Assembly (NCBI RefSeq): GCF_000615975.1
Contig: NZ_BAMP01000006.1
Coordinates: 1 to 64,000 of the forward strand
Origin: Nitratireductor aquibiodomus NL21 = JCM 21793
Lineage (GTDB): Bacteria > Pseudomonadota > Alphaproteobacteria > Rhizobiales > Rhizobiaceae
Direction of reading: 5' to 3'
DNA length: 64,000 nucleotides
Shown: positions 10,238-20,372 of the stretch, in pieces
How the letters are laid out: each line of letters opens with the position of its first letter
Position numbering within the stretch: the stretch's first letter is position 1
Program-made: the position numbers and the translations under genes
Notes under the pieces: model-generated
What the model was told of the DNA's origin: nothing
What the model saw: the letters and a program-made list of their open reading frames with translations, nothing else
The model's database searches: none

Positions 10238-10253
10238 GTTGCATATGTGCAAC
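10238..10253. promoter_or_regulatory. Inverted repeat upstream of ntrY (candidate operator)
   Basis: The sequence GTTGCA-TATG-TGCAAC has perfect six-base arms around a four-base centre. It lies 35 bases before the ntrY start in the only sizeable gap of the ntr cluster. The spacing suits a dimeric regulator. It partly resembles NtrC half-sites (TGCA elements), but that link is inference and no sigma-54 promoter was identified beside it. Confidence 0.35.
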
Positions 10254-10287
10254 ATAGATGCGGCATGGAAGAGTAGAAGCAGGGGTA

Positions 10288-12539
10288 ATGGTCAGCTTGT
10301 CAGAGAGTTCGCCGACGCAGGCTTTTGTTGCGGCTTCGCCTGTTCGGCGCGGGCGCTCAGCCACTTTTTACGTCGGCGTCGCTGCGGCCATCGGCGCGCT
10401 TGTGACCGCCGCCATTTCTTTTACCGTCCTTCTTGGTCTTACCCCGTTCACCCCTGATGAGCGCGCAACACTTCTGCTGATCGCAGTCAATTTCGCCTTC
10501 ATCATGCTGCTTTTAGGCTGATCGTGCTCGAAGGACTGCGCATCTACAAATCCCGCAAGGGACAGAGGGCGGCGTCCCGCCTGCACGTGCGCATCATCGC
10601 AATGTTCTCGCTCGTGGCGGCAATTCCGGCGATCCTCGTGGCGGTGATCGCCTCGGTGACCCTGGAGCTCGGGCTCGACCGCTGGTTCGAGCTGCGCACC
10701 AAGGTGATTGTCTATTCCTCGCTCTCGATTGCCGATGCCTACGTGCAGCAGAATGCACGCAGCCTGCAGGGGACGACCGAGAGCATGGGGGTTCGACTGG
10801 ACCAGGCGCGCACGCTCTACAATCTCGACCGGTACGGTTTTCGTGATTTCATGACGCGTCAGGCCATGCTGCGTGGTCTTGCGGACGCCGAACTGGTTCG
10901 CGAAGACGGCTCCGTCATCATGAGTGCGCAGATGGTCGAAGACATTCCATTGCCGCGCCCGGGAGCCAAGGCGATGGACCTCGCCAACAGCTCGCAGATC
11001 GCTTTCAACGAGATTGGCGGCACCAATCTGGTGACCGCCGTCTACAAGCTTCAGGACATTCCTGATGCCTATCTCTACACCGGTGCGCTGCTCGATCCCG
11101 AAGTGCTCAAGGCGCGGCAGATCGTGCGCACCAACACCGACGAATACCGATCTCTCGAAGGCAACCGGGGCAACACGCAGATCGCCTTTGCGCTGCTCTA
11201 TCTGGTGGTAACGCTGGCGATTGTACTGGCGGCCATCTGGACGGGCATCGCCGTGGCTGACCGGCTTGTGCGCCCGATACGGCAGCTCATCGGCGCGGCC
11301 GGGGCGGTCTCGACCGGCGATCTCGATGTCACGGTCCCCGTCCGTTCTTCCGACGGGGATGTCGGTCTGCTTGGCGACACGTTCAACAAGATGACACAGC
11401 AGCTCAAATCGCAGCGCGATCAGCTCATCGCCGCCAAGGACGTGATCGACGAGCGTCGGCGCTTTACCGAAGCGGTCCTTTCCGGTGTCAGCGCCGGGGT
11501 CATCGGTGTGGAGGCTGACGGCTCGGTCGCCATGGTCAACCGGTCTGCGGAGTCCATGCTCGGCATATCTGCTCACGAGGCGGTGAACAGGAACCTTTCC
11601 GCCGTTCTACCGCATGTCGGGCGTGTGTTCGAAATGGGGCGCAAGTCCGGTCGCCCCGTCTACCGCGAACAGGCAACTTTCTTTCGAGGCGGGTCGGAAC
11701 GTACCTTCAACATTCAGATTACGACGGAAGAGGGCGTCAACGAGGATGACGAGCATTCCTATGTGGTTACGGTCGACGACATCACCGATCTGATGCAGGC
11801 ACAGCGTTCCATGGCCTGGGCGGACGTGGCGCGGCGTATCGCTCATGAGATCAAGAATCCGCTGACACCGATCCAGTTGTCGGCCGAACGAATCCGCCGC
11901 AGGTTCGGAAAGGTAATCGAGCACGATCGGGAAATCTTCGATCAGTGCACGGACACGATCATCCGGCAGGTTGGCGATATCGGCAGGATGGTGGACGAGT
12001 TCTCCGCCTTCGCACGGATGCCGAAGCCGGATATTCAGCGCCTTGACCTGCGGGAACCATTGCGTGAGGCCTCTTTCCTGGTGGAAGTGGCCCGCAATGA
12101 GATCAGCTTCGAGCGCCATATTTCCGAGACGCCGCTGATGGGGCGGTTTGATGCGCGCCTCATGGGGCAGGCTTTCGGCAACATTATCAAAAACGCCGCC
12201 GAGGCAATCGACGCCGCCGAGCGCAGCAACGGCCAGCCGGGTGCGATCCGCATCAATGCCGGCATGAACGGCCGCTTCATCCAGATCGAGGTGATCGACA
12301 ACGGCAAGGGACTGCCGCGTGAAAACCGCCAGCGTCTGCTGGAGCCCTATATGACCACGCGGGAAAAGGGCACGGGCCTCGGCCTGGCGATCGTGAAGAA
12401 GATCATCGAGGACCATGGCGGACGCCTCGAACTGCACGATGCACCCGCCGGTTTCCATGGCGGCATCGGCGCGATGATCCGCATCATACTTCCCGCCGCC
12501 GAAGAGAATGGCGGCGCTCTTGACACGACAAGAAGGTAA
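10288..12539 (+). CDS. ntrY: Transmembrane sensor kinase NtrY, interrupted by one frameshift
   Basis: Membrane histidine kinase of the NtrYX pair, involved in nitrogen and redox signalling in alphaproteobacteria. The N-terminus (from ATG 10288, behind AGGGG) gives two hydrophobic helices and ends ...FIMLLLG before a premature stop. The rest continues in another frame from VLEGLRIYKSRKG with a third membrane helix, a periplasmic region, a HAMP domain (about 10,260-10,420 bases into its frame near position 11,250), PAS, the H-box [15 protein letters not shown] and ATPase motifs NIIKNAAEAID and GTGLGLAI. Adding one base at the GG of 10516-10517 joins them as LLLGLIVLEGLRI, matching NtrY proteins. 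It ends three bases before ntrX. Confidence 0.92.
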
Positions 12540-12542
12540 ATC

Positions 12543-13904
12543 ATGGCTTCCGATATTCTGATCGTAGACGACGAGGAAGACATCCGCGAGCTCGTTGCCG
12601 GCATTCTGAGCGATGAAGGCCATGAGACGCGCACCGCTTATGACAGCGACAGCGCGCTCGCCTCGATCTCTGAGCGCGTTCCGCGCCTGATCCTGCTCGA
12701 CATCTGGCTACAGGGATCGAAGCTCGACGGTCTGGCTCTGCTCGACAAGATCAAGGAACTGCATCCCCACATTCCCGTCGTGATGATTTCCGGCCATGGC
12801 ACGATCGAGACGGCCGTGTCGGCCATCAAGCGTGGCGCGTACGACTTCATCGAGAAGCCCTTCAAGACGGATCGGATGATCCTGATCTGCGAGCGCGCGC
12901 TTGAAATCTCCAAGCTCAAGCGCGAGATGAGCGACCTGAAGAAGCGCAGTGGCGCATCGTTCGACCTTGTCGGGGACTCGGCAACGCTCAACCATTTGCG
13001 CCAGACCATCGAACGGGTGGCGCCGTCGAACAGCCGCATCATGCTGACGGGGCCATCCGGCTCCGGCAAGGAGCTGGTCGCCCGGGCGATCCATGCCGCC
13101 TCGCCACGCAGCAATGGCCCGTTCGTGACGCTGAACGCAGCCGCGATCACGCCCGAACGCATGGAAATCGAGCTGTTCGGCACAGAATCCGACGGCGGCG
13201 AGAGGAAGGTTGGGGCTCTTGAGGAAGCACATGGCGGGGTGCTCTATCTCGACGAAGTGGCCGACATGCCGCTCGGCACGCAGAGCAAGATCCTGCGTGT
13301 TCTTGTGGATCAGCAGTTCGAGCGGGTGGGCGGCACACGGCGGGTGAAGGTGGATGTACGCATCATCTCCTCGACGGCGCAGAACATCGAATCCCTGATC
13401 GCCGACGGCCGGTTCCGCGAAGACCTGTTTCATCGGCTGGCCGTTGTGCCCGTGGTGGTGCCGCCATTGGCGGACCGCCGCGAGGACATTCCGCTGCTCG
13501 TCGATCATTTCATGCAGCAGATCGGCGAGCAGGCCGGCATCAAGCCGCGCCCGCTGGGCAACGATGCCATGGCCGTTCTCCAGGCTCACAACTGGCCAGG
13601 CAATGTGCGTCAGCTCCGCAACAATATCGAGCGGTTGATGATCCTCACGCGCGGGGACGGGCCGGATACGCCGATCACGGCAGATCTTCTGCCGGCGGAA
13701 ATCGGCGATGTCATGCCGCGCCTGCCTACACAATCGGACCAGCACATCATGGCCCTGCCGCTGCGCGAGGCGCGCGAACTTTTCGAGAAGGAATATCTAC
13801 TGGCGCAGATCAACCGCTTTGGCGGAAACATTTCGCGTACGGCGGAGTTTGTCGGCATGGAGCGCTCGGCCCTTCACCGAAAGCTCAAATCGCTCGGCGT
13901 CTAG
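12543..13904 (+). CDS. ntrX: Response regulator NtrX (AAA+ domain without GAFTGA)
   Basis: A 453-residue partner of NtrY. The receiver domain has phospho-acceptor D53 in LILLDIWLQGS, the AAA+ domain has Walker A GPSGSGKE and Walker B LYLDEVADM, and the C-terminus is a Fis-type helix-turn-helix (GNISRTAEFVGMERSALHRK). Where NtrC has the sigma-54-contacting GAFTGA loop, this protein has ESDGGERKVGALEEA, so it should not activate sigma-54 polymerase in the usual way. That loss is typical of alphaproteobacterial NtrX, which often acts with sigma-70 promoters or as a repressor. It starts three bases after ntrY. Confidence 0.95.
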   Translation: MASDILIVDDEEDIRELVAGILSDEGHETRTAYDSDSALASISERVPRLILLDIWLQGSKLDGLALLDKIKELHPHIPVVMISGHGTIETAVSAIKRGAYDFIEKPFKTDRMILICERALEISKLKREMSDLKKRSGASFDLVGDSATLNHLRQTIERVAPSNSRIMLTGPSGSGKELVARAIHAASPRSNGPFVTLNAAAITPERMEIELFGTESDGGERKVGALEEAHGGVLYLDEVADMPLGTQSKILRVLVDQQFERVGGTRRVKVDVRIISSTAQNIESLIADGRFREDLFHRLAVVPVVVPPLADRREDIPLLVDHFMQQIGEQAGIKPRPLGNDAMAVLQAHNWPGNVRQLRNNIERLMILTRGDGPDTPITADLLPAEIGDVMPRLPTQSDQHIMALPLREARELFEKEYLLAQINRFGGNISRTAEFVGMERSALHRKLKSLGV

Positions 13905-14013
13905 TGGCGCGGAGCGGGCATCCGGCTTTCAGGTTTCCATGTCGCTGGAAAAGCGCTAGAGCAGGGGCCTTGCAGACCCGATATCCGGTCTTCGATGAGG
14001 CAGGGAACAGGCG

Positions 14014-15390
14014 ATGAAAGTCATTATTTGCGGCGCGGGCCAGGTTGGTTTCGGTATCGCGGAGCGCTTGGCGGCCGAGCAGAACGACGTGTCCGTGATC
14101 GATACCTCGCCGGAACTGATTCGCGCGGTTCGCGACACGCTCGATGTACGCGGTTTCGTCGGCCATGGCGCGCATCCCGACGTGCTGGCATCCGCCGGCG
14201 CAAGCGAAGCCGACATGATCATCGCCGTGACCCTGTTCGACGAAGTGAACATGGTCGCCTGCCAGGTGGCGCATTCGCTTTTCAATGTGCCGACCAAGAT
14301 CGCGCGCATTCGTTCGCAGTCATATCTGCAATCGCACTATATGGACCTGTTCTCGCGCGATCACCTGCCCATCGACGTGATCATTTCGCCGGAAGTCGAG
14401 GTCGGCGAGATGGTGATGCGCCGCATCGCGCTGCCGGGTGCGACGGATGTGGTGAGCTTTGCCGATGACAGGGTATCGATGGTCGCGATCGAATGTCTGG
14501 AGGAATGCCCCGTCATCAACACGCCGCTGGCGCAGTTGACCGAGCTTTTCCCCGACCTGCCGTCTACCGTTGTGGGCGTCTCGCGCGAGGGCAAGCTCTT
14601 CATCCCGCATTCGGGCGACCAGCTCATTGCCGGCGATCTCGCCTATGTGGTGACGACCAAGGACCAGGTGCGGCGCACGCTTGGCCTTTTCGGACATGAA
14701 GAGCGCGAGGCAACGCGGATCGTCATCGCCGGCGGCGGCAATATCGGCCTCTATGTTTCGCGCGCCATGGAAAAGAAGCAGAGCCGCACAAAGGTCAAGG
14801 TGATCGAGAACACGCGCGAACGCGCGGTCGCGCTGGCCGACAAGCTGCGTCGCACAGTGGTTCTGCATGGCAGCGCGCTCGACCAGAAGCTGCTCCTGGA
14901 AGCCGACATCCAGCATGCCGACCTGATGGTGGCGCTGACCAATGACGACCAGGTCAACATTTTGTCGAGCGTGATCGCCAAGCGCCTCGGCTGTCGCTCC
15001 AACCTCGTTCTGATCAACAATCCGACCTATCACGATTTTGCCAAAACGCTGGGAATCGACGCCCATGTGAACCCGCGTTCGGTGACGATTTCGAAAGTGC
15101 TCCAGCATGTCAGGCGCGGCCGCATTCGCGCCGTCCACAACATTCAGCGCGGGGCGGCCGAGGTCATCGAGGCTGAGGCACTCGAGACCTCGCCGCTTGT
15201 GGGACCGCCACTCAGCGAGGTGGAGTTCCCCGACGGAATGCGCATCGGCGCAGTCTATCGTGACGGTGCGGTGATCAAGCCGAGCGGGTCTCTGAAGATC
15301 AAGCCGAAGGACCGGGTGGTGATCTTTGCGCTCGAAAGTGCCGTGCGCCAGGTCGAGCAGATGTTCCGCGTCAGCCTGGAGTTCTTCTGA
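14014..15390 (+). CDS. trkA: Trk system potassium uptake protein TrkA
   Basis: A 458-residue cytoplasmic regulatory subunit of the Trk potassium importer. It has the duplicated architecture of the family: an RCK/TrkA-N domain starting MKVIICGAGQVGFGIAE, a TrkA-C domain, then a second TrkA-N domain (IVIAGGGNIGLYVSRAME near residue 236) and a second TrkA-C. Both glycine-rich loops suggest NAD(H) binding. It lies 109 bases downstream of ntrX, its usual neighbour in rhizobia. The membrane subunit TrkH is not in this window. Confidence 0.95.
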   Translation: MKVIICGAGQVGFGIAERLAAEQNDVSVIDTSPELIRAVRDTLDVRGFVGHGAHPDVLASAGASEADMIIAVTLFDEVNMVACQVAHSLFNVPTKIARIRSQSYLQSHYMDLFSRDHLPIDVIISPEVEVGEMVMRRIALPGATDVVSFADDRVSMVAIECLEECPVINTPLAQLTELFPDLPSTVVGVSREGKLFIPHSGDQLIAGDLAYVVTTKDQVRRTLGLFGHEEREATRIVIAGGGNIGLYVSRAMEKKQSRTKVKVIENTRERAVALADKLRRTVVLHGSALDQKLLLEADIQHADLMVALTNDDQVNILSSVIAKRLGCRSNLVLINNPTYHDFAKTLGIDAHVNPRSVTISKVLQHVRRGRIRAVHNIQRGAAEVIEAEALETSPLVGPPLSEVEFPDGMRIGAVYRDGAVIKPSGSLKIKPKDRVVIFALESAVRQVEQMFRVSLEFF

Positions 15391-15486
15391 GGCGCTTGAA
15401 AAACCCGGCGCAGGGCGGCAAAACAGATTTCTCTTATAAGCGGCAACAATTCCAGCCCGCAGATTCCATCAGACGGAGACCCAGAC

Positions 15487-16353
15487 ATGCCACGCATTGC
15501 TTATGTGAACGGGCGTTATGCGAATCACAGTGACGCGATGGTTCACGTGGAGGACCGTGGCTATCAGCTCGCCGACGGCGTTTATGAGGTGTGCGAGATT
15601 TCCCGCGGTTTCATCATCGACATGAAGGGGCATCTGGACCGGCTCGACCGGTCGCTGCGCGAGCTTCGCATGGACTGGCCGGTGGAGCGCGGGGCGCTGG
15701 AGTTCATCATGCGCGAGGTCATCCGCCGCAACCATGTTCACAACGGTATGGTCTATCTGCAGGTCACGCGCGGTGTCGCACCGCGTGATCATGCCTTCCC
15801 GACCACGCCGGTTCGCTCCGCGCTGGTGGTAACGGCCAAGCGCATGGACCCGAAAGCCGCGGCAAAGAAGGCCGAAAAGGGCATGACGGTGATCACCGTC
15901 CCCGAAAACCGCTGGGAGCGGGTCGACATCAAGACGATCGGCCTTCTGCCAAACGTTCTTGCACGCCAGGCGGCGGTCGACGCCGGTGCGCAGGAGGCCT
16001 GGTTCGTCGATCCGGACGGAACGGTCAAGGAGGGCGCGTCCACCAATGCCTGGATCGTTACCGCGGATGGCGGCTTGGTAACGCGGCCGGCCGATTTCGG
16101 CATTCTGCGCGGGATAACCCGGGCGACCGTCATGAAGGTCGCCGACGATCTCGGTCTCAAGGTCGAGGAGCGCGCATTCTCGGTTGAAGAAGCCCAGAGC
16201 GCGCGCGAAGCCTTCGTGACGAGCGCGACCAGTGTGGTCATGCCGGTGGTCAGCATCGACGGCAAACCCGTGGCCAATGGGCATCCAGGGACTGTCGCGC
16301 GGTCCCTGCGAGAGGCGTTTTTTGCGATTGCGGAAAAAAGTCCTAGCTGTTAA
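15487..16353 (+). CDS. dat: D-amino-acid transaminase (class IV PLP aminotransferase)
   Basis: A 288-residue fold-type IV aminotransferase. The PLP lysine is in VDIKTIGLLPNVLARQ (about K143), and the phosphate-binding VKEGASTNAW lies near residue 180. Similarity runs through the whole length to bacterial D-alanine aminotransferases, which interconvert D-amino acids and keto acids, for example supplying D-glutamate or D-alanine. Branched-chain aminotransferase or aminodeoxychorismate lyase are less likely given the length and the EGASTN context. The ATG follows GACGGAGACC. The gene sits between trkA and hfq, a conserved rhizobial order. Confidence 0.88.
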   Translation: MPRIAYVNGRYANHSDAMVHVEDRGYQLADGVYEVCEISRGFIIDMKGHLDRLDRSLRELRMDWPVERGALEFIMREVIRRNHVHNGMVYLQVTRGVAPRDHAFPTTPVRSALVVTAKRMDPKAAAKKAEKGMTVITVPENRWERVDIKTIGLLPNVLARQAAVDAGAQEAWFVDPDGTVKEGASTNAWIVTADGGLVTRPADFGILRGITRATVMKVADDLGLKVEERAFSVEEAQSAREAFVTSATSVVMPVVSIDGKPVANGHPGTVARSLREAFFAIAEKSPSC

Positions 16354-16501
16354 CCAACGCGCATGATGATGCGGCTCGGTATAATGGGCGACGACTGGCA
16401 TCAATTGATCACGCAGTCTCTGTCGCAGACTTTCTTGACAGGAGCGTGTCATATTTGCGCTACTGGCTGCTCCAAGGCAGCGAATGGGTGAAAGACCAAA
16501 A

Positions 16502-16750
16502 ATGGCGGAACGAACTCAAAACCTGCAGGACCTGTTCCTGAATACCGTTCGCAAGAGCAAGAATCCTCTCACGATCTTTCTCATCAACGGTGTCAAGCTG
16601 ACAGGCATTGTTACTTCCTTCGATAATTTCTGCGTGCTCCTGCGCCGCGACGGACATTCGCAGCTCGTCTACAAGCATGCGATCTCGACGATCATGCCGA
16701 GCCAGCCCGTTCAGCTTTACGACGCCGAGGAAAGCAATCGGGACTCCTGA
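16502..16750 (+). CDS. hfq: RNA chaperone Hfq
   Basis: An 82-residue Sm-like protein that forms hexamers and pairs small RNAs with mRNAs. The Sm1 motif [18 protein letters not shown] and the Sm2-type [11 protein letters not shown] are clear. I chose the ATG at 16502 because it gives the normal [10 protein letters not shown] start and has GGTGAAAG upstream; an in-frame ATG at 16484 would add six residues. A CTTGACA hexamer at 16433-16439 could be a -35 element, but no convincing -10 follows. The stop is immediately followed by the hflX start. Confidence 0.96.
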   Translation: MAERTQNLQDLFLNTVRKSKNPLTIFLINGVKLTGIVTSFDNFCVLLRRDGHSQLVYKHAISTIMPSQPVQLYDAEESNRDS

Positions 16751-18124
16751 TTGGCCGACACACGCAAGCCAGCCGAAGCAGCGCGCGGTGACGATCGGTT
16801 GACCATCGAGCCCGATCCCACCCGGGCCGCTGTCATATCGCCTGTTCTCACATCCGAACGCCGGGCTGCCGAAAGCAGCGCGGCCTCTTCGCGTGCCGCC
16901 GAAGCACGCCATGAAGAGGCGATCGGTCTCACCGAAGCCATCGATCTCGATGTGGCTTTTGCAGAGATCGTGAGCGTGAGCACGCCACGCCCGGCAACGC
17001 TGCTCGGCACGGGAAAACTCGAGGAAATAGCCGCGCGGGTCGAAGAAGAGGCCGTCGAGGTGGTGATCATCGATCATCCGCTCACGCCGGTTCAGCAGCG
17101 CAACCTCGAAAAGGCGCTGAAGGCCAAGGTTCTTGACCGGACGGGCCTGATCCTCGAAATTTTCGGCCGCCGCGCGCGCACCAAGGAAGGGCGGCTTCAG
17201 GTCGATCTCGCGCATCTGGAATATCAGCGTGGCCGGCTGGTGCGCAGCTGGACCCACCTGGAGCGGCAGCGCGGTGGCGGTGGCTTCATGGGCGGACCGG
17301 GCGAAACCCAGATCGAGGCCGACAGGCGCCAGCTTCAGGAGCGCATCATGCGCCTGAAGAAAGATCTGGAACAGGTCCGCCGCACGCGCGACCTTCACCG
17401 GGCCAAGCGCCGCAAGGTTCCGTTCCCGATTGTCGCAATCGTCGGCTACACCAATGCCGGAAAATCGACGCTGTTCAACCGGCTGACGGGCGCAAGCGTG
17501 ATGGCCGAGGACATGCTCTTTGCCACGCTCGACCCGACCCTTCGCCGGGTGCAGCTCCCACATGGCACAACGATCATTCTTTCCGACACGGTCGGCTTCA
17601 TTTCCGATCTGCCGACACATCTGGTGGCGGCGTTCCGCGCCACGCTTGAAGAGGTGATCGAGGCTGACCTCATCGTGCATCTGCGCGATATTTCTGACCC
17701 CGACACGGCGGCCCAGGCCATGGATGTGGAAGCCATCCTTGGCGACCTGGGCGTCGATGCGGCGGACCGGAAGCGGGTTCTTGAGGTCTGGAACAAGATC
17801 GACAGCCTGGACCCGGAGCGCCGCCGCGCGCTGCTGGAGGGGACGCGCGCAAGCGACGCGCCGCTGGCGATCTCCGCGATCACGGGCGAGGGCATTTCAG
17901 ACCTTCTGGCGCTGATTGAAGAGCGCATTTCAGGCCAGATCGTCATGACTTCCATCGAGCTTTCGCCCGACCGGATGTCGCTTCTCGACTGGATTTACCG
18001 CAACGGCGAAGTCGTCGAGCGCAGCAACAATGACGATGGCAGCATCTCCCTCAAGGTGCGGATGACGGAAACCGCAAGGCAGGACGTTCAAGAGCAGCTT
18101 TCTGGAAACAAAACCTCCAGGTAA
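16751..18124 (+). CDS. hflX: GTPase HflX
   Basis: A 457-residue ribosome-associated GTPase that splits stalled or stress-inactivated ribosomes. The N-terminal HflX domain holds GTGKLEEIA and the glycine-rich GGGGFMGGPGETQIE (about residues 175-190). A coiled-coil follows, then the G domain with GYTNAGKST (G1), DTVGF (G3) and WNKID (G4). The start is TTG at 16751, directly after the hfq stop, so the two are probably coupled as in the hfq-hflX operon of many bacteria. No better start lies upstream in the frame. Confidence 0.94.
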   Translation: MADTRKPAEAARGDDRLTIEPDPTRAAVISPVLTSERRAAESSAASSRAAEARHEEAIGLTEAIDLDVAFAEIVSVSTPRPATLLGTGKLEEIAARVEEEAVEVVIIDHPLTPVQQRNLEKALKAKVLDRTGLILEIFGRRARTKEGRLQVDLAHLEYQRGRLVRSWTHLERQRGGGGFMGGPGETQIEADRRQLQERIMRLKKDLEQVRRTRDLHRAKRRKVPFPIVAIVGYTNAGKSTLFNRLTGASVMAEDMLFATLDPTLRRVQLPHGTTIILSDTVGFISDLPTHLVAAFRATLEEVIEADLIVHLRDISDPDTAAQAMDVEAILGDLGVDAADRKRVLEVWNKIDSLDPERRRALLEGTRASDAPLAISAITGEGISDLLALIEERISGQIVMTSIELSPDRMSLLDWIYRNGEVVERSNNDDGSISLKVRMTETARQDVQEQLSGNKTSR

Positions 18125-18172
18125 AAGCTCTATCCATCTGAAAGAAAAGGGCTTTGCGACTCTGAAAGCCGA

Positions 18173-18993
18173 TCAGTCCGCTTCGGTTTTTGCGCGCTGC
18201 CAGAGTGTTTCCATTTCTGCGAGATTCGCCTCGTCAAGCGAACGCCCTGCCTTTGTCAGCTCACGTTCGACGAAATCGAAGCGCCTGCGGAACTTGTCGT
18301 TGGTGCGGGCGAGCGCGGCCTCTGCATCATGCCCCAGATGCCGCCCCAGATTGACGATGGCAAACAGAAGGTCGCCATACTCCTCCGCGGCATGAACATC
18401 GTCCCGTTCCTGAAGGCTTCGCGCAGCTCGCCGATTTCCTCTTCGATCTTGTCGAGAACCGGTCCGGCCTGCCCCCAGTCAAAGCCGACGCGGGCAGCGC
18501 GCTGCTGGAGCTTGTGCGCGCGCATGAGCGCGGGCAGGGCGCGCGGCACCTCATCCAGATAAGCGACAGGTTCGGCAGGGCTGCCGTTCTGCCGTCGCCG
18601 TGCGAGCCGCTCGGCCTTCTCCTGCGCCTTGATCTCGTCCCACATGCCCTTTGCCATGCCCCGGCTGCGGGCTTCTGCATCACCGAACACGTGCGGATGA
18701 CGCCGGATCATCTTCCGGGTAATCGCCTCCACCACATCACCGAAATCGAACTGGTTTTCTTCTTCCGCCATGCGGGCATGAAACACGACCTGCAGCAGAA
18801 GATCGCCCAGCTCATCACGCAGATCGTTAAGATCATTGCGCTCGATGGCATCGGCGACTTCGTAGGCTTCCTCAATCGTATAGGGCGCGATGGACGCAAA
18901 GTCCTGCTCGACATCCCAGGGACAACCGGTTTCGGGCGTGCGTAGCGCCTTCATGATCTCGAGAAGGCCGACGATATCCCTAGAAGGCTGCAT
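18173..18993 (-). CDS. mazG: Nucleoside triphosphate pyrophosphohydrolase MazG, interrupted by one frameshift
   Basis: MazG hydrolyses (d)NTPs to monophosphates and pyrophosphate and helps in house-cleaning and stringent-response control. The first MazG domain has CPWDVEQDF, the metal-binding EEAYEVADAIE and ELGDLLLQVVFHARMAEEE. The second begins GFDWGQAGPVLDKIEEEIGELREA, then the frame is lost at 18415-18417. The remaining C-terminus (DVHAAEEYGDLLFAIVNLGR ... METLWQRAKTEAD) continues in another frame to the stop at 18173. Adding one C (GAAGCCCTTCAG) restores EALQERDDVHAAEE, a normal MazG. The gene converges on hflX. Confidence 0.9.
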
Positions 18994-19028
18994 CCTTGTC
19001 TTCCTGTGTTGGCCCGGAGACTGAATCC

Positions 19029-19127
19029 GGAGCGCTTTCGCATTTCATTGGACCGCAAAAGCGCTCCATCCCGTTGATCTTACGCAACCCCGGACGGAAA
19101 ACCGGTGCCCGCTTGTCGCAGAACTGC
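19029..19127. repeat. Intergenic palindromic repeat, type B copy 1
   Basis: A two-part repeat unit. First a hairpin with arms GGAGCGCTTT and AAAGCGCTCC, then CGGACGGAAAACCGG and a GC-rich tail ending at the stop codon of the dipeptidase gene. A related copy lies at 49169-49267 in the same orientation. The consensus resembles the abundant short palindromic intergenic elements of Rhizobiales (RIME-like). It fills the whole mazG-dipeptidase gap. Confidence 0.75.
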
Positions 19128-19128
19128 C

Positions 19129-20175
19129 CTAACCAATAGTGCGTTCCAGCACGCGCAGCCAGTTGCGCCAGGCGATTTTCTCGATCAGCTCGCGTCCATA
19201 ACCATGCGCGCGCATCGCTTCAATCAGTTTCGGAAGGCCGGTGACGTCTCCGATCTGTCGCGGCACCAGTGCACCGTCGAAATCGGATCCGAATGCCACC
19301 CCGTCTTCGCCGAGCGCTTCGAGCATGGCATCCAGATGTCTCAGCAGAACGTCGAACTCCGTATCCGCATTCGTGTCGCCGTCGGGCCGCAGGAAACTGA
19401 CCGAGAAGTTCAGCCCGGCCAGTCCGCCGGTTTCCCGGATCGCGCGCATCTGCCAGTCCGTCAGATTGCGGGATTGCGGGCAGATGGCGTGAACGTTGGA
19501 ATGGCTGGCGACGAGCGGCGCGTCGCTGATCGCCTGAACGTCACGAAACCCCTTTTCGTTGAGGTGGGAGAGATCGACCAGAATGCGCAGGCGATTGCAC
19601 TTGCGCACCAGTGCCTTGCCGGCCTCGGTCAATCCATCGCCGATATCGGGGGAAGCTGGGAAGCGGAACGGCACGCCATGGCCGAAAATGTTGGAGCGGC
19701 TCCAGACGGGGCCGAGTGAACGCAGCCCGGCGGCATGGAGAACATCGACCAGGTCGAGATCGGCTCCGACCGCTTCCGTGCCCTCGACATGAAATACGGC
19801 GGCCAGCGCGCCGGATGCCATCGCCGCGCGAATCGCGTCCGCGTCGCGGCAGATCGCAAAACGGCCCTCCGAAGCGCGCTCGAGACGCTGCAGGAGTGCA
19901 GCCATGGCAAGAGTCGAGGCGAGGGCATCGGCCTGTTTGAGTTGCGGAAAGGTAACGTCTTCGGGGCGTTTTCCGTTTACCTTCATGTTTGAAAGTGGCG
20001 GGGGAAAGATCGCAAAGAGGCCGCCGGCGAGGCCTCCTTTACGGGCGCGGGGAAGGTCGATGTGCCCCTGGTCCATGCCATTCAGAAAAAGCTCTTCGGC
20101 GTCCTGCCGTCCACTCAGATGAAGTCGAAGGAGCGCGTCATTGTGGCCGTCGAAAACGGGGGTGATGTCTGCCAT
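19129..20175 (-). CDS. Membrane dipeptidase (peptidase family M19)
   Basis: A 348-residue zinc dipeptidase of the renal-dipeptidase family. The metal-binding DGHND motif is at residues 9-13, with HVEGTE near residue 135, DLSHLNEKG near 210, ASHSNVHAI near 233 and GSDFDG near 300. Such enzymes cleave dipeptides, often of mixed D/L configuration. I chose the ATG at 20175: the frame stays open much further upstream, but that extension is antisense to tRNA-Ser and has no similarity to the family. No signal peptide is visible. It has no clear operon partner. Confidence 0.88.
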   Translation of the reverse strand: MADITPVFDGHNDALLRLHLSGRQDAEELFLNGMDQGHIDLPRARKGGLAGGLFAIFPPPLSNMKVNGKRPEDVTFPQLKQADALASTLAMAALLQRLERASEGRFAICRDADAIRAAMASGALAAVFHVEGTEAVGADLDLVDVLHAAGLRSLGPVWSRSNIFGHGVPFRFPASPDIGDGLTEAGKALVRKCNRLRILVDLSHLNEKGFRDVQAISDAPLVASHSNVHAICPQSRNLTDWQMRAIRETGGLAGLNFSVSFLRPDGDTNADTEFDVLLRHLDAMLEALGEDGVAFGSDFDGALVPRQIGDVTGLPKLIEAMRAHGYGRELIEKIAWRNWLRVLERTIG

Positions 20176-20372
20176 GAAGAGATCGCCTGTTCGCGCGTAT
20201 GCGCTGAGTGATTCTGGAAGGTTATTTCTAGGCAAGCACGCAGCGGGAAGCAAATCGCACTTCCGGCCGCCTGAGAACACTTTGCTGCGGTCCTCGGCAC
20301 AATTCGCACAGAGGTGGATCGAACGAGTTGACGCCGAGCCGGGCAGGGCTGTAAAAGCGCCCGACAGTGACC

